NCBI GenBank assembly: GCA_944385445.1
Contig: CALWXF010000008.1
Coordinates: 1 to 64,000, forward strand
DNA: 64,000 bases
Source: an uncultured Oscillospiraceae bacterium
GTDB lineage: Bacteria; Bacillota; Clostridia; Oscillospirales; Oscillospiraceae
Direction of reading: 5' to 3'
Shown here: positions 19,259 to 28,463 of the stretch, piece after piece
Numbering within the stretch: the stretch's first letter is position 1
How the letters are laid out: each line of letters opens with the position of its first letter
The notes under the pieces: generated by a model
What the model saw: the letters and a program-made list of their open reading frames with translations, nothing else
What the model was told of the DNA's origin: nothing
Databases searched by the model: none
Position numbers and translations under genes: made by a program

Positions 19259-19987
19259 ATGAAACTGCAATTTGTGCATCTGTGTCCCCAGCGCATGAGC
19301 CTGTACGGGGAGTACGCCAACCTGGTGGTGCTCCAGCGGATGGCGGAGGTGCTGGGCCACGAGGTGGAAGTGGTGGCCGGGGAGAAACCCGACCTGTCCA
19401 ACGCCCACCTCATCTATATGGGCTGTGGCACCGAGCAGGCCCAGAAGTTTGCCCTGGAAGGGCTGCGTCCCCAGGCGGAGGGCCTGAAAGCCGCCCTGGA
19501 CCGGGGGGCGGTGGTGCTGTTCACCGGAAACGCCATGGAGGTGCTGGGCCAGTCCATCACCGACACCCAGGGCAAGGTGTGGCAGGGGCTGGGTCTGGCG
19601 GACTTCACCACCATTGAGACCCGCCAGCGCACCCCCCACGATGTGATTGCCAATACCCCGCCGGGACAGTCCCCGGTGGTGGGCTTTATGAACAAGTGCT
19701 CTCTCACCGCTGGGGTGTCTACCCCCCTCTTTGAGAGCCTGGAGATGGGCTTCGGCAACGACTGCCAGCGGGGCCCCGAGGGATACATCCGGGGCAATCT
19801 GATGGCCACCCACCTCACCGGCCCGGTGCTGGTGAAGAATCCCGCTCTGGCCCACGAGGTGCTGCGGCGGGTGCTGACCTGTGCGGGGGCAGACGTACCC
19901 CAGACCCTGCCGGTGCTCCCCCACCAGCAGGAGGCCTATGACGTGACCTTGCGGGAACTACGCAGCAAAGGAGAGAACGCAGGATGA
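19259..19987 (+). CDS. GatD-like glutamine amidotransferase lacking the nucleophile Cys
   Basis: 242-residue CobB/CobQ-type amidotransferase homologous to GatD, the glutaminase partner of MurT. The start of homology (LQFVHLCPQRMSLYGEYAN) and THLTGPVLVKNP with His185 fit the family. The nucleophile elbow, normally a Cys in a CGGYQ-like motif (Cys94 in S. aureus GatD, known), reads FTGNAMEVLG here, so Gly90 stands where Cys is expected. Either ammonia comes from another source or the complex has a different role. ATG 19259 is preferred to GTG 19250 because GGGGTGAG lies at the right distance. The gene overlaps prmA by four bases. Confidence 0.85.
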   Translation: MKLQFVHLCPQRMSLYGEYANLVVLQRMAEVLGHEVEVVAGEKPDLSNAHLIYMGCGTEQAQKFALEGLRPQAEGLKAALDRGAVVLFTGNAMEVLGQSITDTQGKVWQGLGLADFTTIETRQRTPHDVIANTPPGQSPVVGFMNKCSLTAGVSTPLFESLEMGFGNDCQRGPEGYIRGNLMATHLTGPVLVKNPALAHEVLRRVLTCAGADVPQTLPVLPHQQEAYDVTLRELRSKGENAG

Positions 19988-20925
19988 GCGAGCGCTGGTT
20001 GGAAGTGACCCTCCCCGTCCCCGCCAAGGTCATGGACCAGGTGTGTGACACCCTCACCGGCAACGGCATGACCGGGCTGGTGGTGGAGGAAGAGGGCGAA
20101 TTTCTCCGCTTTTTGGAGCAAAACCGCCAATATTGGGACTATGTAGACGAGGACCTGGCCCGCCACATGAAGGGGGCCAGCCGGGTGAAGTTCTATGTGC
20201 CTGACAATGAAGATGGAGAGGCCCAGATGAGAGCCGCCCTCCGGGGCCTGGAGCAGTACGAGCCCCAGACCGTCTCCCTGCGGGAGGAGGACTGGGCCAC
20301 CTCCTGGCAGAAGTATTATCAGCCCATCCCGGTGGGTCAGCGGGTGTACATCGTCCCCGAGTGGATGAAGGGCCAGCCCATCCCCGACGGCCGGGTGCCC
20401 CTGTACTTAAACCCCGGCCTCACCTTTGGAACCGGCTCCCACCCCACCACTCAGCTGTGCCTGGAGCTGATGGAGCAGCACATCCACGGCGGCGAGAAGC
20501 TGCTGGACTTGGGCTGTGGCTCCGGCATTCTGGCCATTGCCGCCCTGGGCCTGGGGGCGGAGCACGCCGTGGGGGTGGACATTGACCCCAAGGCGGTGGA
20601 TGTGGCCTATGAAAACGCCGCCATGAACGGCATTGGCAAGGACCGCCTCACCGTGCTGGCGGGCAATGTCTTGGCCGACCAGAAGTTCGGCGACCAGCTG
20701 CGCCCGGGACAAAATCAGGTGGTACTGGCCAACATCGTGGCGGATGTCATCATCCCCCTGTCCGCCGTGGCCCATCGTTTCCTCACCCCCGACGGGGTGT
20801 TCCTGTGCTCGGGCATCATTGACTCCCGGGCGGAGGAAGTGGCCCAGGCTCTGGAGCAAAACGGCTGGACCATCACCCGGAAGCTGGAGCGCAAGGGCTG
20901 GTTTGCCTACGAGGCCAAAAGGTAA
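19984..20925 (+). CDS. prmA: Ribosomal protein L11 methyltransferase
   Basis: 313-residue SAM-dependent enzyme that trimethylates ribosomal protein L11. An N-terminal substrate-recognition domain (about 1-120) is followed by the methyltransferase fold with TFGTGSHPTTQLCLELM, LDLGCGSGILAIAALGLG (motif I) and VLANIVADVI (NxxA-type motif). ATG overlaps the gatD-like stop (ATGA). No terminator is visible after it. Confidence 0.95.
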   Translation: MSERWLEVTLPVPAKVMDQVCDTLTGNGMTGLVVEEEGEFLRFLEQNRQYWDYVDEDLARHMKGASRVKFYVPDNEDGEAQMRAALRGLEQYEPQTVSLREEDWATSWQKYYQPIPVGQRVYIVPEWMKGQPIPDGRVPLYLNPGLTFGTGSHPTTQLCLELMEQHIHGGEKLLDLGCGSGILAIAALGLGAEHAVGVDIDPKAVDVAYENAAMNGIGKDRLTVLAGNVLADQKFGDQLRPGQNQVVLANIVADVIIPLSAVAHRFLTPDGVFLCSGIIDSRAEEVAQALEQNGWTITRKLERKGWFAYEAKR

Positions 20926-20936
20926 AGATTCCTGTC

Positions 20937-20965
20937 TTGCTCGCTTAGCATAATTATGATAAAAT
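20937..20965 (+). promoter_or_regulatory. Promoter of the toxin-antitoxin pair
   Basis: TTGCTC (20937-20942), 17-bp spacer, TAAAAT (20960-20965). The AT-rich stretch around the -10 box would suit antitoxin-mediated repression (inference). Confidence 0.6.
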
Positions 20966-20985
20966 GAAGTCAGGAGGTGCATCCC

Positions 20986-21264
20986 ATGGATATGATTCGA
21001 CCTGTTTCTGACCTGCGCAACCACTTTGCGGACATTTCCAAAACGGTTCATGCGACCAAACAGCCCGTGTTTCTCACCAAAAACGGCTATGGAGACATGG
21101 TGGTTCTGAGCATGGAGGCCTATGAACAGCTTCAATTTGACAGTGAGGTATACTTCAAATTGCAGCAGGCCGAGCGGGAGGCCACCCTGACCCAGCAGCG
21201 GTATTCCCCCAAGGATGTGTTTGAGGCGATGAAGGCCGCCATAGGGGGCACCGAGGGTGTATAA
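20986..21264 (+). CDS. Phd/YefM-family antitoxin
   Basis: 92-residue antitoxin. The N-terminal Phd fold reads MIRPVSDLRNHFADISKTVHATKQPVFLTKNGYGDMVVLSMEAYEQL, a DNA-binding dimer in this family; the C-terminal half would wrap the toxin. CAGGAGGTG lies 6 bases before ATG 20986. Its end overlaps the toxin gene by 8 bases, so the two are translationally coupled. It is expected to neutralise the toxin and repress the operon. Confidence 0.9.
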   Translation: MDMIRPVSDLRNHFADISKTVHATKQPVFLTKNGYGDMVVLSMEAYEQLQFDSEVYFKLQQAEREATLTQQRYSPKDVFEAMKAAIGGTEGV

Positions 21265-21568
21265 ACTGGAGTATTTGCCCGCTGCCCAGCAGGATTTGGT
21301 GGAAATTGTGAGCTATATCAGCAAGCAGCTGTGCAATCCGGGCGCAGCGGCGTCCCTGGCTGCCAAGTTCATGGAGGCTGGGGAACGGATCGCTCTGGCT
21401 CCATATACCCATCCAGCCTATCGGCCCTTACGGGCGTTGCAGCATGAGTATCGGAAATGTCTGGTGGGAAACTACCTGATGTTCTACTGGGTGGACGAGG
21501 CCATTCAAACGGTTACCGTGGCCCGTGTCATCTATGCACGAAGAGATTATGAATCCTTCATGGAATAA
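21257..21568 (+). CDS. RelE/ParE-family toxin
   Basis: 103-residue toxin of the RelE/ParE fold: YKLEYLPAAQQDLVEIVSYI at the N-terminus, then RPLRALQHEYRKCLVGNYLMFYWV and a C-terminal TVARVIYARRDYESFM, the typical R-x(n)-R-D-Y ending. ParE members poison gyrase and RelE members cut ribosome-bound mRNA; the sequence alone does not decide which. Start GTG 21257 overlaps the antitoxin stop. Confidence 0.9.
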   Translation: MYKLEYLPAAQQDLVEIVSYISKQLCNPGAAASLAAKFMEAGERIALAPYTHPAYRPLRALQHEYRKCLVGNYLMFYWVDEAIQTVTVARVIYARRDYESFME

Positions 21569-21616
21569 AACAAGGGGAGAACTTGCCCAAAATGGTTGCA
21601 AGTTCTCCCCTTGTTT
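21568..21616. terminator. Bidirectional terminator between toxin and hypothetical gene
   Basis: A 19-base arm (21568-21586) pairs with 21598-21616. T-rich sequence follows on both strands (TTGTTT on plus, TTGTTTTATT on minus). It serves the convergent toxin and the minus-strand gene ending at 21622. Confidence 0.9.
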
Positions 21617-21621
21617 GATGC

Positions 21622-22185
21622 TTACTTCTTTAGATGAAATTTCCCCTCCAGGAAGTGGCGGTATTCCGGGTGGTCCTGGGCGTTTTCGTACTCCTCCAAG
21701 ATGGTTCTGCGGTTCCAGGCCTGGAATTCCGGGGTAAGCTGCTCATAGCGCAAAATGGAGATGAGTCCCTCCTGCTCTGCCTGCAACATGGCTTCCAGGG
21801 CATCGGGGATAAACTCGCAGGTTGCCACCGGGACGGGGACGTCCGACACGGCGGCGTCTGGAATCTCCAGGGGGAAGTCACAAGGGGCCAGCGTCTCCAC
21901 CCCATAGATGTACCCGGATACCCCCTGATAGGTGTCCACCAGGGCGTTGGGGTAGTATTCCTGAAATTGCAGCCGGCCCTCCCGGTCAAAGCCGTAGGGG
22001 CCCCACTTCTGCCAGGGGCCGTGGTGGACAAATCCCGTCTCCCGGCAGTACGTTTCAATGGCGTTGCACAGGTATACCAACACATTCTCCCGCTTTTGGG
22101 AGAAGTAAATGAGGGGGACGTGGTGGTTGGACACCCGGGGCTCAAGGATGGTGATGCCTGGGGTCTGGGAAGCGTGGTAGAACAT
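21622..22185 (-). CDS. Hypothetical protein (possible ADP-ribosyltransferase-like fold)
   Basis: 187 residues from the ATG at 22185, chosen for the AAAGGAG upstream; the frame is open to 22332 without a signal. I do not recognise the family with certainty. The start (FYHASQTPGITILEPR) and IYFSQKRENVLVYLCNAIETY resemble the opening of small ART-like or RNA 2'-phosphotransferase-like folds, a weak inference. Aromatic and acidic residues are frequent. It is convergent with the toxin-antitoxin pair and probably an independent single gene. Confidence 0.7.
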   Translation of the reverse strand: MFYHASQTPGITILEPRVSNHHVPLIYFSQKRENVLVYLCNAIETYCRETGFVHHGPWQKWGPYGFDREGRLQFQEYYPNALVDTYQGVSGYIYGVETLAPCDFPLEIPDAAVSDVPVPVATCEFIPDALEAMLQAEQEGLISILRYEQLTPEFQAWNRRTILEEYENAQDHPEYRHFLEGKFHLKK

Positions 22186-22440
22186 GGGGTCTCTCCTTTT
22201 CCACAGAATAACACACAGCATAGGGATATGTGGGCAAACCAAACGGGGAAGCCGTAATGGGAGCAGAGGCTTGCTTACCCGTATGCCGATACTGCCAAAA
22301 TTCAGTGTAGCACAGATTGTGGGATATCTCAAAGGAAACCATAGCCAGATGATATGGAAATTGAAAGTAGGGAGATTTTTTGTTTTTCTCTCCTATGCCA
22401 AAATAGTTTTTAGTAAAAATATGCCTGACAAAAATCTGAA

Positions 22441-22458
22441 ATTGGAAACATTTCCAAT
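22441..22458. promoter_or_regulatory. Palindromic operator upstream of the GH2 glycosidase
   Basis: ATTGGAAA-CA-TTTCCAAT is a perfect 8+2+8 palindrome 26 bases upstream of the -35 box of the glycosidase promoter. The surrounding 22186-22655 is AT-rich with no other gene seen. The position fits an activator or repressor site responding to a sugar; the protein is not identifiable here. Confidence 0.6.
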
Positions 22459-22483
22459 TGAATTTCAGTGATTTTTCAGAGTT

Positions 22484-22511
22484 TTGAAGAAAACATACCA
22501 CTTTGTACAAT
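22484..22511 (+). promoter_or_regulatory. Promoter of the GH2 glycosidase
   Basis: TTGAAG (22484-22489), 16-bp spacer, TACAAT (22506-22511), giving a leader of about 135 nt. The best match in the region, but not perfect. Confidence 0.5.
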
Positions 22512-22655
22512 TTCACATGGATGCGCAATGGAATCTCTTGTGTTTTCGCATAAAGCATGTTACACTTATCCTGCGTATTTGTGCGGAGGGGTGTTTTGCG
22601 CCCTTCAGCACGCCGGACCGGATTTTTACCGGAAATGAAAAGAAGGAGGAATATC

Positions 22656-25600
22656 ATGTTCCAAAAGAAACGGCTGCTGGCAGGCGCTTTGGCCCTGGTG
22701 ATGGGCGCGAACCTGGTAACAGTTGGCGCATTCGCCCGTGGCGAGAGCCGTTCCACCAGCACACAGACTTCCTCTCCTGAGGAGACCGTCTACGTCAACA
22801 GCTATGGCGGGGACAGCCGCACTGTGGACTTCAACGACCACTGGCGGTTCAATCTGGGCAGCGGCAGCGAGGCAGTGGACTATAACGACTCTGCCTGGCG
22901 TGACGTGGACCTGCCCCACGATTACAGTATCGAGCAGGAGTTCACCACCAACGGCGAGGGTGAGAGCGGCTACCTGCCCGGCGGCACCGGCTGGTACCGC
23001 AAGACCTTCTCCATCACCCCTGACTGGAAGAACAAGGTCGTATCTGTCAACTTCGGCGGCGTGTACATGAACGCCACCGTCTACCTCAACGGCCAGGAGC
23101 TGGGCTTCCACCCCTATGGCTACACCTCTTTTGCCTTCGAGCTGCCCCAGGAGTACCTGAACTATGAGGGCGACAACGTGCTGGCCGTGAAGGTGGAGCA
23201 CCAGACTCCCTCCAGCCGTTGGTATTCCGGCAGCGGTATCTACCGCTCTGTGCACCTGACCGTCACCGATCCCGTGCATGTGGACCGCAACGGTACTTAC
23301 ATCACCACCCCCAATCTGGCTGAGTCCAACGGCGCCGACGGCACCGTGAACGTGGTTACCACCGTGGCCAACCAGAGCGGCGAGGCCGCCGATGTGGTGG
23401 TGCGTCAGAGCATCTACGAGCTGGGCGGCGAGCAGTCTGTGGCTTCCGTCACCGGCGAGACCGTCACCGTGGACGCTGGCTCCACCCAGGACGTGACCCT
23501 CACTGCCAAGGTGGACAGCCCCAAGCTGTGGGACACTGACAACCCCAACCTGTACACCGCCGTCACTGAGGTGCTGGTGGACGAGCAGGTGGTGGACACC
23601 TATACCACCGAGTTCGGCTTCCGCTGGACGGAGTTCAACAACGACTCCACTGGTTTTGAGCTCAACGGTGTGCCCACCCGTCTCAAGGGCGTGTGTATGC
23701 ACCACGACCAGGGCGCTCTGGGCTCCGAGGCCTGGTACCGGGCCATCGAGCGTCAGGTGGAGATCCTGAAGGAGATGGGCTGCAACGCCATCCGCGTCAC
23801 CCATAACCCCGCCGCTCCTGAGCTCATCGAGATCGCCAACCGCAAGGGCATGATGATCGTGGACGAGGCCTTCGACATGTGGGTGATGGAGAAGAACGGC
23901 AACGTCAACGACTACTCTGTGTGGTTTGAGCAGACCATCGGCGCCGACAACGCCATCCTCGGCGGCGAGGCTGGCATGACCTGGGCCGAGTTTGACATCA
24001 AGGCCATGGCCTATCAGGACCGCAACGCTCCCTCTGTCATCATGTACTCTCTGGGCAACGAGATCTTCGAGGGCACTGCCAACGACCGTGCCAGCGAGTA
24101 TCCCGGCATTGCCGAGAATCTGTGCACCTGGCTGCAGGAAGTGGACAACACCCGTCCCCCCACGTTCGGTCAGAACTCCAACAACGATACCTGGGCCTTC
24201 AAGGTTGCCGAGGTGATTCATGAGTTCGGCGGCGTTTCCGGCGTGAACTACGCCAACACCGGCCGCTTTGACCAGTGGGTCAATAAGGGCTGGAAGGTGT
24301 ACTACTCCGAGACCGCTTCTGCCGTCACCAGCCGCGGCGTGTATGACCGCAAGGCCAACAACAGTGACGGCGGCAAGGGCGACTATCTGCTCACCTCTTA
24401 TGATAAGAGCGCCGTGGGCTGGGGTGCCATGGCCAGCGACGCCTGGTGGCGTGTGCTGCAGCGGGACACCTCCATGGGTGAGTTTGTGTGGACTGGCTTT
24501 GACTACATCGGCGAGCCCACCCCCTGGAATGCCACAGGCTCTACCCCCGCAGGCTCCTGGCCCAACTCTCCCAAGTCCTCTTACTTCGGCATCATTGACA
24601 CCAACGGTCTGCCCAAGGACAGCTTCTATCTGTACCAGAGCATGTGGAACGAGGACGTGACCACCCTCCATGTGCTGCCCACCTGGAACCGTGAGGACAT
24701 CGTGGTGGACGGCAGCGGCAAGGTGGAAGTGGTTGTGTACTCCGACGCTCCCGTGGTGAAGGTCTACCTCAACGGTGAGGAAGTTGGCACCGCCAAGACC
24801 ACCGTAACCACCACCGATGCCGGTTACACCTATCGCACCTTCACCGAGGGCACTGGCGCCTTCGCCAAGAAGTCCGGCCATCAGAGCCTGTATGGCACCT
24901 TTATGGTGCCCTATGCCGAGGGTACTCTGGAGGTCAAGGCTTTTGAAGAGGATGGTACTACCCCCATCACCGACACCCAGGGCCGCAGCGTGGTGAAGAC
25001 CACCTCCGGCGCCTCTCAGCTCACCCTCTCCGCTGACCGTGACTCCATCGTGGCCGACGGCGACGACCTGAGCTACATCACCATCGATGTCAAGGATGCC
25101 GACGGCAACCTGGTCAACACCGACGACGTGAACGTCAAGCTCTCCATCGAGGGCGAGGGCGCCATCGTGGGCGTGGACAACGGCCGTCAGCCCGACCACA
25201 CCTCTTATCAGAGCCTGTCCCGCAACGTGGGCGCTGGCCAGCTGGTGGCCATCGTGCAGTCCACCGACAAGGCCGGTGAGTTTACCGTCACCGCCACCGC
25301 CGACGGCGTGAAGGCTGGCTCCGTCACCGTCACCACCACTCCTGTGGAGGACGAGGGTGGCAACAACCCCGTGGTCAGCTATGACATCTCCCGCTATCAC
25401 TATGTGAAGGTGGGCAACGCCCCCGAGCTGCCCGACACCGTGGTGGTCACCTACAAGGACGGCACCACCAAGGAGCTGGGCGTGACCTGGAACGACTACA
25501 ACGAGGACCTCATCCAGGAGGTTGGCTCCTTCACCATCAGCGGCGTCATCGATGAGGTGAACGTTACCACCACCGTCAACATCAACATGCTGGACCAGGT

Positions 25601-28292
25601 GGCCGCTCTGCTCAACTACTCCGCCGCCGTGCGCAAGGACGGTCAGATTACTCTGCCCGCTTCCCGTCCCGCTGTTCTCTCTGACGGCAGCATCCTCAAC
25701 GCCGAGTTCCCCGTGGAGTGGAACATTCCCGAGGACCTCACTGCCACCGTGGGCACCAAGGTGGTGGAGGGTACCAGCCAGGTGTTCGGCGAGGACCTCA
25801 CCGTCACCGCGTCCATCCGTGTGGCTGAGGGCGACGTGACCATCGGCGGCAACGTGGCTTCCGCCGCCGCTGACTTGACCCAGAACATCCCCGAGAATCT
25901 CCAGAGCGACACCCTGGAGGCCATCCGCAACGGCTCCACCGAGGTGGACCCCAACCTGGACGGCGGCCCCAACGAGAGCACCTGGAGTAACTACGACTCC
26001 GCTCAGGCCGGCAACAAGTCCGCCTCCATTACCTTCCGCTATGATACCGCCCAGTTCCTGGGTCAGGTGGTGCTGTTCTTTGCCACCGACAGCTTCTCCG
26101 CCGCTCTGCCCTCTGACGTCCAGATGGAGGTCAGCCAGAACGGTGAGCAGTGGACCACTCTGGACATCACCAAGGGTGAGGCCACCAATCCCCACACCAA
26201 CGTCACCCGCATCCCCTACACCTTCGAGCCCCAGGATGCCGTGTTCTTCCGCCTGACGGTCACCAACAAGGAGGGCGATCCCGCTTCTGCTGCCACTTCT
26301 TACTGCGTCAGCCTCACCGAGGTGGAGCTGAATGTGGCTCAGACCAGCTTTGCCATCAACAGCTCTGACGCCCTCACCGGCATCACCGTCAACGGCAAGG
26401 CCTGGAACGACAGCCAGCTGGCTGCCCGCACCTATGACACCCAGGCTCTGCTGGTGGATACCCTGGAAGTGGACAACGGCAACAACGTTGCCTACACCGT
26501 CATCCCCGCCCACGACAACGTGGTGAAGATCCTCACCGAGTCTGAGGACCACGCCACCCGTGGTACCTACACCATCAACCTGGCCGTCAGCGGCTCCACC
26601 AACAACGATCCCACCGATGGCAGCCGTGACTACGACTACACCAAGACCACTGCCACCGCTGCCAGCCAGCAGCTGCCCCAGTCCGGCAACGAGGGCCCTG
26701 TGGAGCTGGCTTTGGACAACAACTCCAAAACCTTCTGGCACACCAAGTGGAGCGAGTATCTGGAGAACAGCCCTGAGAAGCGCTGGATTCAGCTGGAGCT
26801 GGATGAGGCCACCATGCTGGACGCTCTGCGTTATCAGCCCCGGAACTCCGTGGCCAACGGTATCGTCACCGAGTACCGGGTGGAAGTGAGCATGACCGGC
26901 GAGGACGGCTCCTGGACCACCGTGGCCACCGGCACTTGGGGCCACAACACCGATTGGAAGATCGCCGTGTTCAATGAGCCCGTGGAGGCCAAGTTCGTGC
27001 GCCTGTACGGCGTGCAGACCCGCGGCGGCACCGGCGATATCGCTAACCGCTTCATGTCCTGCGCCGAGCTGCGTGTGCGCATGGCCGAGGAGAAGATCGA
27101 CCTGTCCGACGCCACCGTCACTCTGGAGAATGACGTGTTCGCCTACACTGGCTCCGCCATTGAGCCCATGCCCACCGTGGTTCTGGGCGACAAGACCCTG
27201 AAGTACGGCGTGGACTTCGCTGTGGACTACGCCAACAACGTCCAGCCCGGCACCGCCACCCTCACCGTGCGTGGTATCGTGGACTACTCCGGCACCGTGG
27301 AGAAGACCTTCACCATCTCCCAGGACGTGGAGCCCACTCCTGAGCCTACTCCCGAGCCCACTCCCGAGCCCACTCCCGAACCCACTCCTGAGCCCACCCC
27401 CGAGCCCACTCCCGAACCCACTCCCGAGCCCACTCCCGAACCCACTCCCGAACCCACTCCTGAGCCCACTCCCGAGCCCAGCGATGTGAACAAGGAGCTG
27501 CTGGAGGAGACCATCGCCTATGCCGAGACCCTGTCCACCGAGGGCGTCACCGATACCGCCAAGGCTGCCTTCGAGAAGGCCCTCACCGAGGCCAAGGCTG
27601 TGATGGCCGACGCCGACGCCACCCAGGAGGAGGTCAATACCGCTTGGGACAACCTGCTCAACGGCATCTGGGGTCTGGGCCTGACTCAGGGCGACAAGAC
27701 CATGCTGAACCTGGTCATCGACCGTGCCGAGGCCATGATGGACGAGGCCGACAAGTATGTGGAGACCAACTGGCAGCAGCTGGTGGACGCTCTGAAGGCT
27801 GCCCAGGACGTGGCCGCTGACGGCGACGCCATGCAGGAGGACGTGGACAAGGCCGCTGGTGACCTGCTCAACGCCATTCTGGCCCAGCGCTACAAGGCCG
27901 ACAAGTCCATCCTGGAGGATCTGCTGGCTGAGGCGGAGACCGTGGACACCACCGGGGCCAGCGAGGCCGCCGTGGCCGCCTTCCGCACCGCTCTGGCCAA
28001 CGCCAAGGCCGTGATGGCCGATGCCACCCTGTCTGAGGACGACCAGGCTACTGTGGACGCTGCCGTGGCTGCTCTCCAGAGCGCCATGGACGGCCTCACC
28101 GCTGGTGGCGCTCCCGAGACCACCGACAAGCCCGAGGCTACCGATAATCCCCAGACCACTGAGAAGCCCGAGGGCGGAGACGTGGTTCAGACCGGTGACA
28201 CCAACAACGTGATGATGCCCGTGATCGTGGTGGTTGTCTGCGTGGTGGCTCTGGTGGCTGTGGTTGTGGTTGCCCGTAAGCGCAAGCACTAA
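22656..28292 (+). CDS. Giant wall-anchored GH2 glycosidase (beta-galactosidase-like)
   Basis: 1878-residue extracellular glycoside hydrolase of family 2. Order: signal peptide (about 1-30), GH2 sugar-binding and Ig-like domains (about 45-330), TIM barrel with RVTHNP, acid/base Glu469 in YSLGNE and nucleophile Glu552 in YYSETAS, DUF4982-like and Ig-like domains, bacterial Ig domains around 800-1050, two discoidin-type (F5/8 C) regions near 1060-1230 and 1330-1480, a PEPT stalk (about 1559-1609), FIVAR-like helices (about 1610-1825), then VVQTGD, a long hydrophobic segment and KRKH. It probably removes terminal beta-linked sugars from host or diet glycans. Codons such as GCT and CGT are commoner than in neighbours, suggesting high expression. 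AGGAGGA precedes ATG 22656. Confidence 0.92.
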   Translation: MFQKKRLLAGALALVMGANLVTVGAFARGESRSTSTQTSSPEETVYVNSYGGDSRTVDFNDHWRFNLGSGSEAVDYNDSAWRDVDLPHDYSIEQEFTTNGEGESGYLPGGTGWYRKTFSITPDWKNKVVSVNFGGVYMNATVYLNGQELGFHPYGYTSFAFELPQEYLNYEGDNVLAVKVEHQTPSSRWYSGSGIYRSVHLTVTDPVHVDRNGTYITTPNLAESNGADGTVNVVTTVANQSGEAADVVVRQSIYELGGEQSVASVTGETVTVDAGSTQDVTLTAKVDSPKLWDTDNPNLYTAVTEVLVDEQVVDTYTTEFGFRWTEFNNDSTGFELNGVPTRLKGVCMHHDQGALGSEAWYRAIERQVEILKEMGCNAIRVTHNPAAPELIEIANRKGMMIVDEAFDMWVMEKNGNVNDYSVWFEQTIGADNAILGGEAGMTWAEFDIKAMAYQDRNAPSVIMYSLGNEIFEGTANDRASEYPGIAENLCTWLQEVDNTRPPTFGQNSNNDTWAFKVAEVIHEFGGVSGVNYANTGRFDQWVNKGWKVYYSETASAVTSRGVYDRKANNSDGGKGDYLLTSYDKSAVGWGAMASDAWWRVLQRDTSMGEFVWTGFDYIGEPTPWNATGSTPAGSWPNSPKSSYFGIIDTNGLPKDSFYLYQSMWNEDVTTLHVLPTWNREDIVVDGSGKVEVVVYSDAPVVKVYLNGEEVGTAKTTVTTTDAGYTYRTFTEGTGAFAKKSGHQSLYGTFMVPYAEGTLEVKAFEEDGTTPITDTQGRSVVKTTSGASQLTLSADRDSIVADGDDLSYITIDVKDADGNLVNTDDVNVKLSIEGEGAIVGVDNGRQPDHTSYQSLSRNVGAGQLVAIVQSTDKAGEFTVTATADGVKAGSVTVTTTPVEDEGGNNPVVSYDISRYHYVKVGNAPELPDTVVVTYKDGTTKELGVTWNDYNEDLIQEVGSFTISGVIDEVNVTTTVNINMLDQVAALLNYSAAVRKDGQITLPASRPAVLSDGSILNAEFPVEWNIPEDLTATVGTKVVEGTSQVFGEDLTVTASIRVAEGDVTIGGNVASAAADLTQNIPENLQSDTLEAIRNGSTEVDPNLDGGPNESTWSNYDSAQAGNKSASITFRYDTAQFLGQVVLFFATDSFSAALPSDVQMEVSQNGEQWTTLDITKGEATNPHTNVTRIPYTFEPQDAVFFRLTVTNKEGDPASAATSYCVSLTEVELNVAQTSFAINSSDALTGITVNGKAWNDSQLAARTYDTQALLVDTLEVDNGNNVAYTVIPAHDNVVKILTESEDHATRGTYTINLAVSGSTNNDPTDGSRDYDYTKTTATAASQQLPQSGNEGPVELALDNNSKTFWHTKWSEYLENSPEKRWIQLELDEATMLDALRYQPRNSVANGIVTEYRVEVSMTGEDGSWTTVATGTWGHNTDWKIAVFNEPVEAKFVRLYGVQTRGGTGDIANRFMSCAELRVRMAEEKIDLSDATVTLENDVFAYTGSAIEPMPTVVLGDKTLKYGVDFAVDYANNVQPGTATLTVRGIVDYSGTVEKTFTISQDVEPTPEPTPEPTPEPTPEPTPEPTPEPTPEPTPEPTPEPTPEPTPEPTPEPSDVNKELLEETIAYAETLSTEGVTDTAKAAFEKALTEAKAVMADADATQEEVNTAWDNLLNGIWGLGLTQGDKTMLNLVIDRAEAMMDEADKYVETNWQQLVDALKAAQDVAADGDAMQEDVDKAAGDLLNAILAQRYKADKSILEDLLAEAETVDTTGASEAAVAAFRTALANAKAVMADATLSEDDQATVDAAVAALQSAMDGLTAGGAPETTDKPEATDNPQTTEKPEGGDVVQTGDTNNVMMPVIVVVVCVVALVAVVVVARKRKH

Positions 28293-28330
28293 TTCACACC
28301 CCGCCGAGCACAAAACCTCATAGGGGACCA

Positions 28331-28365
28331 AACACCCCCGGACCGACTGGTCCGGGGGTGTTTTT
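28331..28365 (+). terminator. Intrinsic terminator of the glycosidase gene
   Basis: Perfect 14-bp stem (28331-28344 with 28349-28362), GACT loop, then a short T run. Confidence 0.93.
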
Positions 28366-28410
28366 GCGTCTGGGGATACTCCGCTGCCCCCGGTGGTTTC
28401 CAGGCCCAAT

Positions 28411-28463
28411 GCCTCCCTTGTGTAAAGGGAGGTGGCCCGGCGTAAGCCGGGTCGGAGGGATTG
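28411..28463 (+). repeat. REP-like unit (+), left flank of element C
   Basis: Full unit with CCTCCC/GGGAGG hairpin, CCCGGC..GCCGGG hairpin and the GTCGGAGGGATTG tail. The inverted partner lies at 29054-29221, on the other side of element C. Confidence 0.85.
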
